Assembly: GCA_963834855.1 (NCBI GenBank) | Contig: CAWIDH010000035.1 | Location: 62,001 to 126,000 of the forward strand | Source: DATJKD01 sp963834855 | Lineage (GTDB): Bacteria; Pseudomonadota; Gammaproteobacteria; Steroidobacterales; Steroidobacteraceae | Reading direction: 5' to 3' | DNA length: 64,000 bases | In this document: positions 1 through 8,700 of the stretch, piece after piece | How the letters are laid out: every line of letters starts with the position of its first letter | How positions within the stretch are numbered: position 1 is the first letter of the stretch | Notes under the pieces: model-generated | The model's database searches: none | What the model saw: only the letters and a program-made list of their open reading frames with translations | Told to the model about the DNA's origin: nothing | Position numbers and translations under genes: made by a program

Positions 1-1109
1 ATGGCCTGCTTGACCAGCTCCGGCGTGATCACCGCGCCGACGGCGAGCGACGCTACCTCGCGGACGACCTGCCGCAGCTCGCGCACGTTGCCGGGCCAGC
101 TCGCGGCGGCCAGCACCTCCATCGCCTGCGGGGACATGCTGCGCCGGGTCTGCCCCGACTCCGTCGCGATCTCGTCGAGGAAACGCGCGACCAGCAGCGG
201 AATGTCCTCGCGTCGCTTCGCCAGCGGGGGCAGGTCGAGGTGCAATCCATTCAACCGGTCGAACAGACCTTCCGAAAACTGCTGGGCGGCAACCAGCTCG
301 TCGAGCCGCCGCTCGCTGGTCACGACCACGCGCACACCGGGTCGCGGCGTGCCGCCGACGGCTTCGGGCGGCGGTGTAACCGGCAGCGCCTCCGCCAGGC
401 CGAGCTGCAGCACCTCGGGCAGCGCGTCTATGTTCCGCAGGAAGACCGTGCCGCCTTCGGCATCCCGCAGCACTGCGGCCAGCCGCTCGGCACCCGACTC
501 GGGCGCGAGCAGGCCGCAGTCCATCGCGACGAAGGGCCCGTCGCGGCGCGCGCTGAAGGTGTGGATCGCCCTCGCGAGCGGCTCCTTGCCGGTACCGGAC
601 TCACCCGTCAGCAGCACCGCCGTGTCGGTATTCGCGACCATGCGCGCCTTGGCGAGCAGGTCCGACAGCTGGGAATTCCGCGTCAGGAATTCCGTCTGCC
701 ATTCCTCGCTCGCGTCGACGAAGCCGGAGGTCCTGAGCGCGCGGCGCACTTCCGCGAGCAGGTGGTCCTTCTCCAGCGGCTTGGTCAGGAACGCGAACGC
801 GCCCGACTGCGTGGCGCGGACCGCGTCGGGTATCGTGCCGTGCGCGGTCAGCAGGATGACGCTCAGCCCGGGCCAGCGTTTCTGCAGCTCCTTGAGCAGG
901 CCGATGCCGTCCAGCTCGGCCATGCGCAGGTCGGAGATCACCAGATCGGGCCGGAAGAGCGCCGCCGAGTCGAGCGCGCTTGCCGCGCTTGCAACGGGTT
1001 CCACCTCGTATTTTTCCGAGCGCAGGCGGATGGTCAGCAGGCGCAGCAGGCCCGGATCGTCGTCGACGACCAGGATCCGCGCCGGCCGGTTCTTCCGGTT
1101 CGCGGTCAC
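1..1109 (-). CDS. glrR: GlrR/QseF-like response regulator, atypical sigma-54 activator type (3' end outside window)
   Basis: Two-component response regulator reading leftward off the window edge. The receiver domain (about residues 10-125) has phosphoacceptor Asp in VISDLRM, Thr in LLTAHG and Lys in LTKPL. An AAA+ domain follows with Walker A GESGTGKE, a DRLNGLHLDLPPL segment and the WPGNVREL sensor II motif. Odd: the stretch that normally carries ESELFGHEKGAFTGA is missing, and the Walker B region reads GGTVFLRNID instead of the usual FLDEIG. Contact with sigma-54 and ATP hydrolysis are therefore doubtful. The GTG start at 1109 overlaps the stop of the qseG-like gene (GTGA), and that context plus the kinase at 2641-4123 supports the GlrR/QseF assignment. 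The DNA-binding domain lies outside the window. Confidence 0.8.
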   Translation of the reverse strand, partial: MTANRKNRPARILVVDDDPGLLRLLTIRLRSEKYEVEPVASAASALDSAALFRPDLVISDLRMAELDGIGLLKELQKRWPGLSVILLTAHGTIPDAVRATQSGAFAFLTKPLEKDHLLAEVRRALRTSGFVDASEEWQTEFLTRNSQLSDLLAKARMVANTDTAVLLTGESGTGKEPLARAIHTFSARRDGPFVAMDCGLLAPESGAERLAAVLRDAEGGTVFLRNIDALPEVLQLGLAEALPVTPPPEAVGGTPRPGVRVVVTSERRLDELVAAQQFSEGLFDRLNGLHLDLPPLAKRREDIPLLVARFLDEIATESGQTRRSMSPQAMEVLAAASWPGNVRELRQVVREVASLAVGAVITPELVKQA

Positions 1110-1767
1110 GGCGGCGTCGGGTCGGGGGTCGCCGCAGTCCCATCGTCCCGCTCCATCAGCGATTTCTCCATGTCGGCGATCGCATCCAGCTTCTGCTGGA
1201 TCGTGTCGCGCTCGCGGCGGATGCCGGGCCAGGTCCGCGGACATCGCATTGATGCGGGCCTGGGCCTCCGCTTCCGTGGCGCGCATGCGCGCGTCGGCGT
1301 CGCTCCGCGTGCGGGCGAGGTCGGCATACTGCTGCACGCGCGCGGTGAATTCGCGCTGGAATGCCGTGGCGAGGCGCAGCTCGTCGGTGGACAGCCCCTG
1401 GGGCGCAGCCAGCAGACCCGCGAGCAGCCGGCTGGCCTCGAGCGGGTTGCTGTCGTCGTGGCCGGGCGTGCCGAGGACCAGGGCGTAGCGCAGGACGTTC
1501 GCCGGGGTCTGCGCCTGTTGCCAGGCGCCGCGCGCGCTCTGCAGGGTCGCCTGCTGGCGAAGGGTGTCGCCAGGCGTCATGCCGTCGAGGGCCTCCAGGT
1601 ACTCGCTGACCGGCACTGCGGACTGTGCAGTTGACGTCGCCGACGATTCCGAGCCCGCCGGCGCCCGTTCGGGACCCGCCTGGCAGGCCGTCAGCAGGCA
1701 GACAAGGAGTGCAGCCGGGAGCGGGCCCGGCAGGGGATGGGTCGGCTTGCGCGCATCGTCCGCTCAT
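1106..1767 (-). CDS. qseG: QseG-like outer-membrane lipoprotein, frame-shifted
   Basis: A lipoprotein gene between the kinase and the regulator, as in glrK-qseG-glrR loci, where QseG modulates the kinase. The readable parts are a signal peptide with lipobox LLVCLLTACQ, a helical Ala/Arg/Gln-rich middle (SEYLEALDGMTPGDTL, then ARINAMSADLAR) and a C-terminal coiled segment ERDTIQQKLDAIADMEKSL. The lipobox frame has no ATG, GTG or TTG after the preceding TGA; ATGs exist in the other two frames at about 1757-1767, so one shift lies in the G/C-rich start. A second lies near 1220, joining the middle to the ERDTIQQ tail. The start is therefore uncertain. The stop overlaps the regulator start. Identification rests on position and architecture, not on a recognised motif. 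Confidence 0.6.
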
Positions 1768-1810
1768 GCGCGCCTATCGTACCGTGACCGCGGGCCCGCC
1801 GACCTCAAAC

Positions 1811-1838
1811 AAAAAAGCGGCGATCTTTCGATCGCCGC
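1811..1838 (-). terminator. Rho-independent terminator after the PEP-CTERM gene
   Basis: On the minus strand a perfect 9-bp stem GCGGCGATC/GATCGCCGC closes a GAAA tetraloop and is followed by six U. It lies about 30 nt after the PEP-CTERM stop codon and before qseG. It should insulate qseG-glrR from transcription coming through the PEP-CTERM gene and the kinase. Confidence 0.9.
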
Positions 1839-1867
1839 TTCTTATCAGGAGAGACTCGTAGGACGAG

Positions 1868-2507
1868 TTACATCTTGCGCTCAGCTCTCGACGACGCCGG
1901 GCGATGAGGCCCATGCCAAGGAGACCGAATCCGAGCAGTGCCAGCGTGCCCGGTTCCGGGACTTTGAACGGCGACGAAGACAGTTGACCCGTATAGGCGC
2001 TGGTCGAAGCTCCGTTCCCGTTGGTCGTGCCGCTCACCCGGATGACGTAACGACCGGCCGGCAGGTCCTGCGATGATCTCCCAGGTTACGACTCCGCCAT
2101 CAGCAGTCGACTGCCGATCAGCGCGCCGGTCGCGATTGCGGAGCAGCTGCATGCCCCGGGCGTGCCCGCCGCGCACGACGCTGCCGCCGTCCGCGAAGAG
2201 CTCGCCCATGAAGCCCGTGATGCTGGTGTATGCGTGAAGTCGGCCGAGATCGAGCCGTTGCCAGCGGGATCCACGTCAAACACCCAGAAATCCTCGAACG
2301 CCGTCAAGCCACCGAGCGCGCCGAGGTCCGAGTGCTGGAACGTGCCAAGGTCGAAAGTCGCCGGGTTGTACAGGCCGAGATACGTGCCCGCCGCGGCATC
2401 GTCGTACGTCGCAGCCCGTGCAGATCAACGACGGCCTGTGCCGCCTGGCTACCCAGGGCCAGCGCGCCGATCGCGACGACGCCAGCCAGCAGATTCTTGA
2501 TTTTCAT
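1868..2507 (-). pseudogene. PEP-CTERM sorting-domain exported protein, several frame breaks
   Basis: The N-terminus is a clear signal peptide (MKIKNLLAGVVAIGALALG, cleavage near SQAAQA). The C-terminus has the exosortase signal VPEPGTLALLGFGLLGMGL followed by an Arg-rich tail ending RAERKM-stop at 1868. Between them, readable segments in different frames include TYDDAAAGTYLGLYNPATF, DLGALGGLTAFEDFWVFDV, DGGVVTWEI and LPAGRYVIRVSGTTNGNG. At least four shifts are needed to join them. The start ATG at 2507 is preceded on the minus strand by an AGGAG-type site. Exosortase-processed proteins go to the outer surface, so EpsH/XrtA-type genes are expected elsewhere in this genome. The gene could be a real pseudogene or badly sequenced. 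Confidence 0.75.
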
Positions 2508-2640
2508 GTGGTTGTGCTCCTCGTCCAGCCGTCCGATGTTGCTTCGGTCCCTTCCCAGGGGCCTGCGCGCTATGTAAAGCAACATGCGTGCCAAATGACA
2601 AAAGTCGTTGGAAAACAACCGGTTAATTCCATTGTCAGTC

Positions 2641-4123
2641 TTACAACGGCCGGACACTGTAAGGGTTTTCGACGCCTTCCGGGACCCCGTGCTCGACGGG
2701 TCGGAAGGGCAGCACCACCCGGATGTGGGTCCCCGACAGCTCTCCGGAGACGAACTCGATGTGTCCACCGTGGGCGGCGACGAAGTCCTTCACGACCGAC
2801 AGACCGATCCCCGTCCCGCGAACATAGCCTGTCTGGGGGTATCGGCCTGGTAGAAAGGCTCGAAGACCCGTGGCCGGTCGGCGACCGGAATGCCCGGCCC
2901 GGTGTCGGCCACGTCGAGCTCCCAGTAGCCGTCGTCGCGGCCCCGGGCACGGACCAGCACCGTTCCGCCCTGGGGAGTGAACTTGATCGCGTTCGACAGC
3001 AGGTTCTCCAGGATCAGTCGCAGCTTGGCGCGATCGGCCCGCACCTGCAGCGGGGCGATCTCGAAATTGAGCTGCAGGCGCTTCGTCGTGACGGACAGGT
3101 GCTGGTTTTCCAGCACGGAGCGCGCCAGCGGGCCTGAGATCGACGTCGACCAGTGACAGCCCGCGCGCCTGCGCCTGCCACGCGCTGTAGGACAGCAGGT
3201 TCTCGATCAGTCGCTGCAGGTTGAGGCTGTTCTCGCTGCAGGATGCCGGTGACTTCCCTCTGGCCCTGGCTCAACGCACCCACCGATCCATCGAGCAGCA
3301 ACTCGGTGCCTTCGCGGATGTTGGCGAGCGGGGTCTTGAGCTCGTGGGACATGTGGCGCAGGAATCGCTCGCGCTCTTCGCTCACCTCGAGCAGCCGCTG
3401 CCGCAGCCATTCGATCTGCCGGCCCAGCGCCTCGAGGTCGGTGGTGCCTTTCACCTTGATCGGCTCGGCAAGCTCGCCATGGCCGAGCTTGCGGATGGCC
3501 TCGTCGATGTCCCGGATGGGCCGCCCGAGGAGCAGGGTGAATACGAAGGCGAAACCGAGACTGATCGGCACCAGGGCAGCCGACTGCCACAGCAGGCGCC
3601 TGCGCGCCCGCTCGGTGTCGTCCTGAAGGCGGATCAGCTCGCGGTCGATCTGGCGACTCGCGAGCACGGAGAGCTGGCCGCCGGTCTGCGACAACGGTCC
3701 AAAGGCGCGCAGCGCCGCGGCGACGTCGGCGCGCTCGGTCGATTCGAGTCCGGCCGCGATGGACGCGGTCTGGCGCCGCAGTTCGTCGATCAGGCCGCGC
3801 CGGCGCGCGTCGCCCGGCAGGCGTTCCAGCGCGGCGAGGACCGTGTCCATGCGCCGCCGGTTCTCGTGGAATACGTCCAGCAGCTCGGTGCGTCCGAGCA
3901 GCTGGAAGAGGCGCGCGCTGCGCTCCATGGCCGCGACCTGCCTCACGATCGCCTGCGTATAACGCGTGGCCTCCACGCCATGCAGGACCAGCCGCTCGCT
4001 CGACGCGGACAGGCGCGTGATGTTGAGGGCCGCGCTGACCACGCCCGCCAGCAGCGGCATGGAAACGAGCGCGAATCCGAGCAGGATCAGGCCGCTGAGC
4101 GAACGCGGTCGCGGGAATCTCAC
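2641..4123 (-). CDS. glrK: GlrK/QseE-like sensor histidine kinase, frame-shifted
   Basis: Inner-membrane histidine kinase, presumed partner of the response regulator at 1-1109. From the GTG at 4123: TM1 (LILLGFALVSMPLLAGVV), a periplasmic helical region of about 140 residues, TM2 (LVPISLGFAFVFTLLLG), HAMP, HisKA with RHMSHELKTPLANI, then an ATPase domain with ILENLLSNAIKFTPQGG, DVADTGPGIP and GTGIGLSVVKDF, ending at 2641. Three frame breaks are visible: near 3238 (after REVTGIL), near 3121-3138 (before LARSVLENQHL), and in the G-run 2835-2839, where one extra base restores DTPQTGYVRGTGIGL. The PEP-CTERM gene separates it from qseG. About 495 residues when repaired, normal for the family. Confidence 0.8.
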
Positions 4124-4234
4124 GGGCGCATTCTAGCGGCGGGTCAGTCGCCTGCTTGTCGATCGATTTGACACTGCCCGGATCGCGGATCGGCCGTCGC
4201 CCTGGCGCAGGGTCACGGGAGGGAACCGAAGGTG

Positions 4235-5206
4235 TCAGTTCTCCTGGAGTGCAGCCAGCTGCTCGCGAAGGTCGAGCACATGCTGCTCCCAGTAGCGAGG
4301 CTCGGAGAACCACGGAAACGCGCGTGGAAACGCCGGATCGTCCCAGCGCCGTGCCAGCCACGCGGCATAGTTGATCTGCCGCAGGGTCCGCAGCGACTCG
4401 ACCAGGCGCAAGCCGCGCCAGTCGAAGTCCGCGAACTCCGCATAACCGTCGACGTAGTCCGTGAGCTGCCCGGCGGATTCCTCCGGCTGCCCGGACAGGA
4501 GCATCCACAGGTCCTGGATGGCGGGACCGGTCATGCAGTCGTCGAGGTCGACGAAATGTGGGCCGTCCGTCCAGAGCACATTCCCCGGATGGCAGTCGCC
4601 GTGCAGTCGCAGACGGGGCAGGTCGGAGGTCTCCTCGAATCGTTGCGCGATCCGCCTGAGCAGGTCGTCGCACAGCGTCGTGTAGGCGGGGAGGACGTGC
4701 GGCGGGATCCAGTCGTTCCCGACCAGGAAGCGCACCGAGCCCCGGCCCATCATTCGCCAGTCGAGCTCGGCGCGCTGCGTGAACGGGCGGCGCGCACCGA
4801 TGCCGTGGATGCGGCCGAGCAGGCGCCCCATCCGTAGGCGGTCCTCGCGTGTCGCGAGCTCCGGCCAGCGACCGCCCTGCCGGGGATAGATCGCATAGCG
4901 GAATCCCCCGGCTTCGAACAGGGTCTGGTCCCCGCGCGCGAGCGGAGCGACGACCGGGATCTCGGCGGCGGCGAGCTCGGCTGCGAACTCGTGTTCCTCC
5001 AGGATGGCCGCGGTCGACCACCGGCCGGGACGGTAGAACTTGACTACGAGCGGCGTCGCACCGTCGACGCCTACCTGGTACACCCGGTTCTCGTAGCTGT
5101 TGAGCGCGAGCAGTCGCCCGTCGCTCGCGAGGCCCAGGGCCTCGACCGAGTCGACGACCACGTCCGGCGTGAGCCGCGAATACGGGTGCGCACTTCGATC
5201 AACCAC
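4235..5206 (-). CDS. srkA: SrkA/RdoA-type stress-response serine/threonine kinase
   Basis: Cytoplasmic kinase of the aminoglycoside phosphotransferase/choline kinase fold, 323 residues. Visible motifs are the ATP-site Lys in PLVVKFYRPGRWS, the catalytic loop LRLHGDCHPGNVLW and the metal-binding segment HFVDLDDCMTGPAIQDLWM. SrkA (YihE) of E. coli phosphorylates proteins and counteracts MazF-linked death under stress; the same role here is inferred. The start is taken as the GTG at 5206, giving VDRSAHPYSRLTP; another GTG lies 9 nt upstream. It is divergent from galE with only about 70 bp between the two starts, so the promoters are close together. Confidence 0.85.
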   Translation of the reverse strand: MVDRSAHPYSRLTPDVVVDSVEALGLASDGRLLALNSYENRVYQVGVDGATPLVVKFYRPGRWSTAAILEEHEFAAELAAAEIPVVAPLARGDQTLFEAGGFRYAIYPRQGGRWPELATREDRLRMGRLLGRIHGIGARRPFTQRAELDWRMMGRGSVRFLVGNDWIPPHVLPAYTTLCDDLLRRIAQRFEETSDLPRLRLHGDCHPGNVLWTDGPHFVDLDDCMTGPAIQDLWMLLSGQPEESAGQLTDYVDGYAEFADFDWRGLRLVESLRTLRQINYAAWLARRWDDPAFPRAFPWFSEPRYWEQHVLDLREQLAALQEN

Positions 5207-5275
5207 GGTGGCCACGGTATCGGGACCCGATGCAAGTCTCAATCGGCCGCGCTCGCGGCTGCTAGGATTTCGCCG

Positions 5276-6274
5276 ATGCAGTCCGTCCTCGTCACCGGTG
5301 GCGCCGGTTACATCGGCAGCCACGTCGTTCGCCAGCTCACGGAGCGCAGCGAGCGCGTGGTGGTGCTGGACAGCCTGGCCACCGGCTACCGCAGCGCCGT
5401 GCTCAATGCGCCGCTGATCGTGGGGGACACGGCCGACCGCGCGCTCGTCGACCGCGTGCTCGCCGAGCACCGCATCGAGACGGTGATGCATTTCGCCGCA
5501 CATACGATCGTGCCGGAATCCGTGGCGGATCCGCTCAAGTACTACCGGAACAACACCTGCGCCACGCGCAATCTCCTCGAGTGCTGCGACCGGGCCGGGA
5601 TCCGGCAGTTCGTCTTCTCCTCGACGGCGGCCGTGTATGGCACTCCCGACGACGGTCTTGCGCGCGAGGACACGCCGACCCGGCCGATCAACCCCTACGG
5701 TCTGTCCAAGCTCATGAGCGAGTGGATGTTGCGCGACCTGTCGCAGGCCTCGCGGCTGCGTTACGTCGCGCTGCGCTACTTCAACGTCGCCGGCAGCGAT
5801 CCCGGCGGACGCATCGGGCACTCGGCGCCGGACGCTACGCTCCTGGTCAAGGTTGCCTGTCAGCACGCGATGGGCGTGCGACCGGAGGTGTCGATCTTCG
5901 GCACGGATTATCCGACCCCGGATGGCACGGGCGTGCGCGACTACATACACGTCGAGGACCTGGCGGACGCGCACCTGCGCGCGCTGGAATACCTGCGCGA
6001 CGGCGGTCCCACGACCACCCTCAACTGCGGGTACGGGCACGGCTACTCGGTGCGGGAAGTGCTGCGCATGGTCGAGCGCGTGCACGGCGCGCCGCTGCGT
6101 ATCCGGGAGGCGCCGCGTCGCGCCGGCGATCCGCCCACGCTGGTCGCGCACGCCGCACGGGTCCGCCATGCGCTCAACTGGACGCCGCGCTTCGACGACC
6201 TCGAGATCATCGTGCGCACCCAGCTCGACTGGGAGCGGCGCCTGATGCGCGAGCCCGCACTGCAGAAGAACTGA
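5276..6274 (+). CDS. galE: UDP-glucose 4-epimerase
   Basis: Interconverts UDP-glucose and UDP-galactose using tightly bound NAD, feeding surface polysaccharide synthesis. The 332-residue extended SDR protein has the NAD motif VTGGAGYIGSHVV at residues 6-18, the catalytic Ser in FSSTAAVYG and the YxxxK pair in NPYGLSKLMSEW. The substrate-loop segment YFNVAGSDPGGRIGH and a C-terminal RAGDPPTLVA segment are also typical. The start ATG at 5276 opens the conserved N-terminus directly (MQSVLVTGG). The next gene, a lipoprotein, follows after a short gap and may be cotranscribed. Confidence 0.93.
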   Translation: MQSVLVTGGAGYIGSHVVRQLTERSERVVVLDSLATGYRSAVLNAPLIVGDTADRALVDRVLAEHRIETVMHFAAHTIVPESVADPLKYYRNNTCATRNLLECCDRAGIRQFVFSSTAAVYGTPDDGLAREDTPTRPINPYGLSKLMSEWMLRDLSQASRLRYVALRYFNVAGSDPGGRIGHSAPDATLLVKVACQHAMGVRPEVSIFGTDYPTPDGTGVRDYIHVEDLADAHLRALEYLRDGGPTTTLNCGYGHGYSVREVLRMVERVHGAPLRIREAPRRAGDPPTLVAHAARVRHALNWTPRFDDLEIIVRTQLDWERRLMREPALQKN

Positions 6275-6306
6275 ACCCGGACCTGCATGAATGTCACCAT
6301 CGATGG

Positions 6307-6945
6307 ATGAACACCGTGAGAGTCATCGCCATGACAAGTACTGAGCGTATCGTCGCCGGTTGCCTGCTGGTCGGCGTGCTCGCCGTCGCAGCGGCGGGTT
6401 GCGGCCGCAAGGAAGAGCCCGAGGCGGAGACGCCGGAACCGACCGTCCAGGCCGCCCCGGGTGCTGCGGCCAGCCCGGCCGGCGCCGCAGTGGACCAAGC
6501 GCCGCGCATGGCCAACGCGGTCCCGACGAGCACGGCGGGCGCTGCCGTAGACCTGCAGTACGAGCTTGCGCCCCGGCCGGAGGCCGGCCAGCCGTTCGAG
6601 ATCGAGCTGTCGTTCGCACCGCGCCTGCCCGCGGACACGCTCGACGTGCAGCTGAGTGCAACGCCCGGTCTTCGGATCACCAGCACCGAAACGATTCGAT
6701 TCGACGCCGTGCAGGCCGGGCAGCGGTACTCATCGAAATCGAGCGTGATCGGCGACGCGCCGGGCCTGTACTACGTCGGCATCGTCGTGCGCATGGCAAC
6801 CAAGGTGCAGACGGATGCGCGATCATTCTCGATCCCGGTGGTCGTCGGCACCGAGCCGCCGGCCACGACGCAACCGGCACCCGCGGTCGAAGCCGAGGGC
6901 AAGCCTGTCGAGCCGATGCCGGCGGTGGAGTCGAGCGGTACCTGA
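6307..6945 (+). CDS. Predicted lipoprotein of unknown function
   Basis: I do not recognise this family. It has a lipoprotein signal peptide, with hydrophobic core CLLVGVLAVAAAGC and the acylated Cys at the end of AAAGC. An acidic, then Ala/Pro-rich linker of about 50 residues follows. A compact beta-rich segment of about 110 residues (from VDLQYELAPRPEAGQP to SFSIPVVVG) could be an Ig-like domain. It ends in a Pro/Glu-rich tail. The ATG at 6331 (MTSTERIVAG) gives a more normal signal peptide than the ATG at 6307, and either is possible. It lies downstream of galE. Export to the periplasm or outer membrane is a confident reading; function is not. Confidence 0.7.
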   Translation: MNTVRVIAMTSTERIVAGCLLVGVLAVAAAGCGRKEEPEAETPEPTVQAAPGAAASPAGAAVDQAPRMANAVPTSTAGAAVDLQYELAPRPEAGQPFEIELSFAPRLPADTLDVQLSATPGLRITSTETIRFDAVQAGQRYSSKSSVIGDAPGLYYVGIVVRMATKVQTDARSFSIPVVVGTEPPATTQPAPAVEAEGKPVEPMPAVESSGT

Positions 6946-7092
6946 TACGGGGACGGCCGCATGGTTATGTCAATTTTGTAGCGTTCACCGGAATTTAGGG
7001 CAGAATCGTCACTCGCGACCTGAGTCGCCATCGCAGCGGAAGACAGCAGGCGGCTTGGTCGAAGCGAGAAATCTACGGGAGCCAGCAACAAC

Positions 7093-8589
7093 ATGGATTA
7101 CATGGTCAAGGTCGAAGGGGGCGGTTCGGCTTCGCTCATCCGCTCCGCGCGCACGGCGCTGCGTGTGATTGCGCTGGCGACGCTCGCCGCCGCCGTGACG
7201 GCGTGCGGTGGCGGTGGAGGCGGCGGCGATGATGGTGGTGGTGACGCGGAGGAGACGGCGGACAGTCCTTCACGAGTAACCGTTAGGGACACGTTTGGTG
7301 CCAGCGTCCAGGGTGCCTCAGTCACAGGCGACTGAAGGGCTCCTCGACCAGGAGCGGCACGACCGATGGCGGCGGACGACGTGCTGCTGAACAGCGTCGC
7401 GGTGGGCAGCGCGAGCGTGGCCGTCTCGCGCGCCACGTTCGTGAGCCAGACGGTCGCAGCATACGATCAACGCAAGTCAGACAACTGAGCTTGCGGTCGA
7501 GCTCGTGTCGCACGACGTCGGCGGCCGGGGGCTCGTCTGACGCACCAGGGACCCCGACGGGCGGCCCTCGTCATTCCGCCGGCGGTCAGACGTCTTGACC
7601 TTCCAGATCCGAGCTGGTGGTCGTGCGGCAGCGACTCCCAGGCGATCGAGACCCTCACCGCGGCGGACTTCGCCCTTCGTCCCTGTCCACCGGATCCGGC
7701 CACAACTGCGACCCGACTGCCTGATCGACGGTACCGATGCGCGCTACAACCCGACGACTCCGACCGCCCAATCAGCGACCTCTGGTGCCCGGCGGCACAC
7801 CGCAACCGTATGCGGCTGGCCTGTTGCTCGATCAGAGTGGAAGATCGATGCGACTCGGATCCGACGGGGGCGCGGATATTTTCGGCGAAGGCATTCCTTG
7901 AAGCGGCTGGGCAGCGGCGATGAGTGCTGCTGGCTGCGTTCGCCGACGACGTAGGCTCAACCCTCGCGCAAATTGCCCGACCACGCCGCTGACGGTCTAT
8001 CCGCCGTTCTGGGACGCCGGCGCACGATCAAGCGAACCGCCGTCTATTCGACACCCTGGACTCCTTGGCGCTGCTCGAAGGCGGTGGCACCCCGCTGTAC
8101 GACATGCTGGACGTGTTGCGCGCACAGATCAGTTGAGGACCACGACACTCTGCCGGACATCGCGAAGGCCGTCGTCATTTTCTCGGATGGCAAGGACATC
8201 TACTGTCCCGAGTGCGACCGCTGCCGCTGCTCACCCCGGTTGCCGAACTGCACGAACGCGGCCGAGATACATCGATCCAGAATGCGGGTCGGCCTGCGTT
8301 ATCTTCACGATCGGACTGTCCACCGGGATCGATTCGCAGCGATGGCCGAGCTCGCGAACCAGACGCGGCGGGGCGTTTCATGTTCGCCGAGAGCGCCGAC
8401 CAGCTGATTCCGCTCTCGGCATGCTCGGTCGGATTGCTGAGCTTGAAGTCTCCCACCTACGGATGAGTATGACCGTCGATGCCAGCGGACAACTGGCTGT
8501 ATCTGCGCGGGACGCGCTCTGATCGGTCGGGTGACCGTCAATGCCGGCACAGACCGTTCGATGTGCCGTTCATCGTTGGTATACCCTGA
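7093..8589 (+). pseudogene. von Willebrand factor A domain lipoprotein, broken by many frame shifts
   Basis: The first 80 residues are an intact lipoprotein start (LATLAAAVTAC, then seven Gly and an Asp/Glu-rich linker) followed by RVTVRDTFGASVQGASV, like the beginning of a carboxypeptidase-regulatory-like domain. A stop falls at 7333. Further on, in changing frames, come DDVLLNSVAVGSASVAVS, INASQTTELAVELVSHD, AIETLTAADFAL and a vWA domain. The vWA has MIDAS DQSG(R)SM near 7840, FSAKAFLEAAG, EVLLAAFADDVGSTLAQIA, RRLFDTLDSLALLEGGGTPL and AKAVVIFSDGKDIYC near 8160-8200. The end reads FDVPFIVGIP-stop at 8589. All three MIDAS parts (DxSxS, Thr, Asp) can be found, but at least eight shifts are needed. 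True decay or a badly sequenced stretch. Confidence 0.7.
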
Positions 8590-8622
8590 CGATCCTGAGC
8601 GGCGCCGCCACGGTTGACTAGG

Positions 8623-8645
8623 CGAGGCCCCTGCACGGGGCCTCG
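8623..8645 (+). terminator. Hairpin upstream of typA, possible terminator
   Basis: A perfect 9-bp stem CGAGGCCCC/GGGGCCTCG with loop TGCAC, followed by TCGTTTCC. It sits after the vWA gene and before a TATACT hexamer at 8666 that could be the typA -10. The T-tract is short, so termination is likely but weak. Confidence 0.5.
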
Positions 8646-8700
8646 TCGTTTCCGGGTCGGCCGCGTATACTCCGCCGCCCTTTTTCCGCCCGGCGGTCCC

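Noticed and set aside
1..1488. A long plus-strand open frame opposite the response regulator and lipoprotein genes
   Set aside because: Its translation is Ser/Arg-rich low-complexity typical of antisense frames in GC-rich DNA, while the minus strand shows clear receiver and AAA+ motifs.
7205..7245. GGT/GGC-rich run as a tandem repeat locus
   Set aside because: It encodes a poly-Gly/Asp linker right after a lipobox, common in surface lipoproteins.
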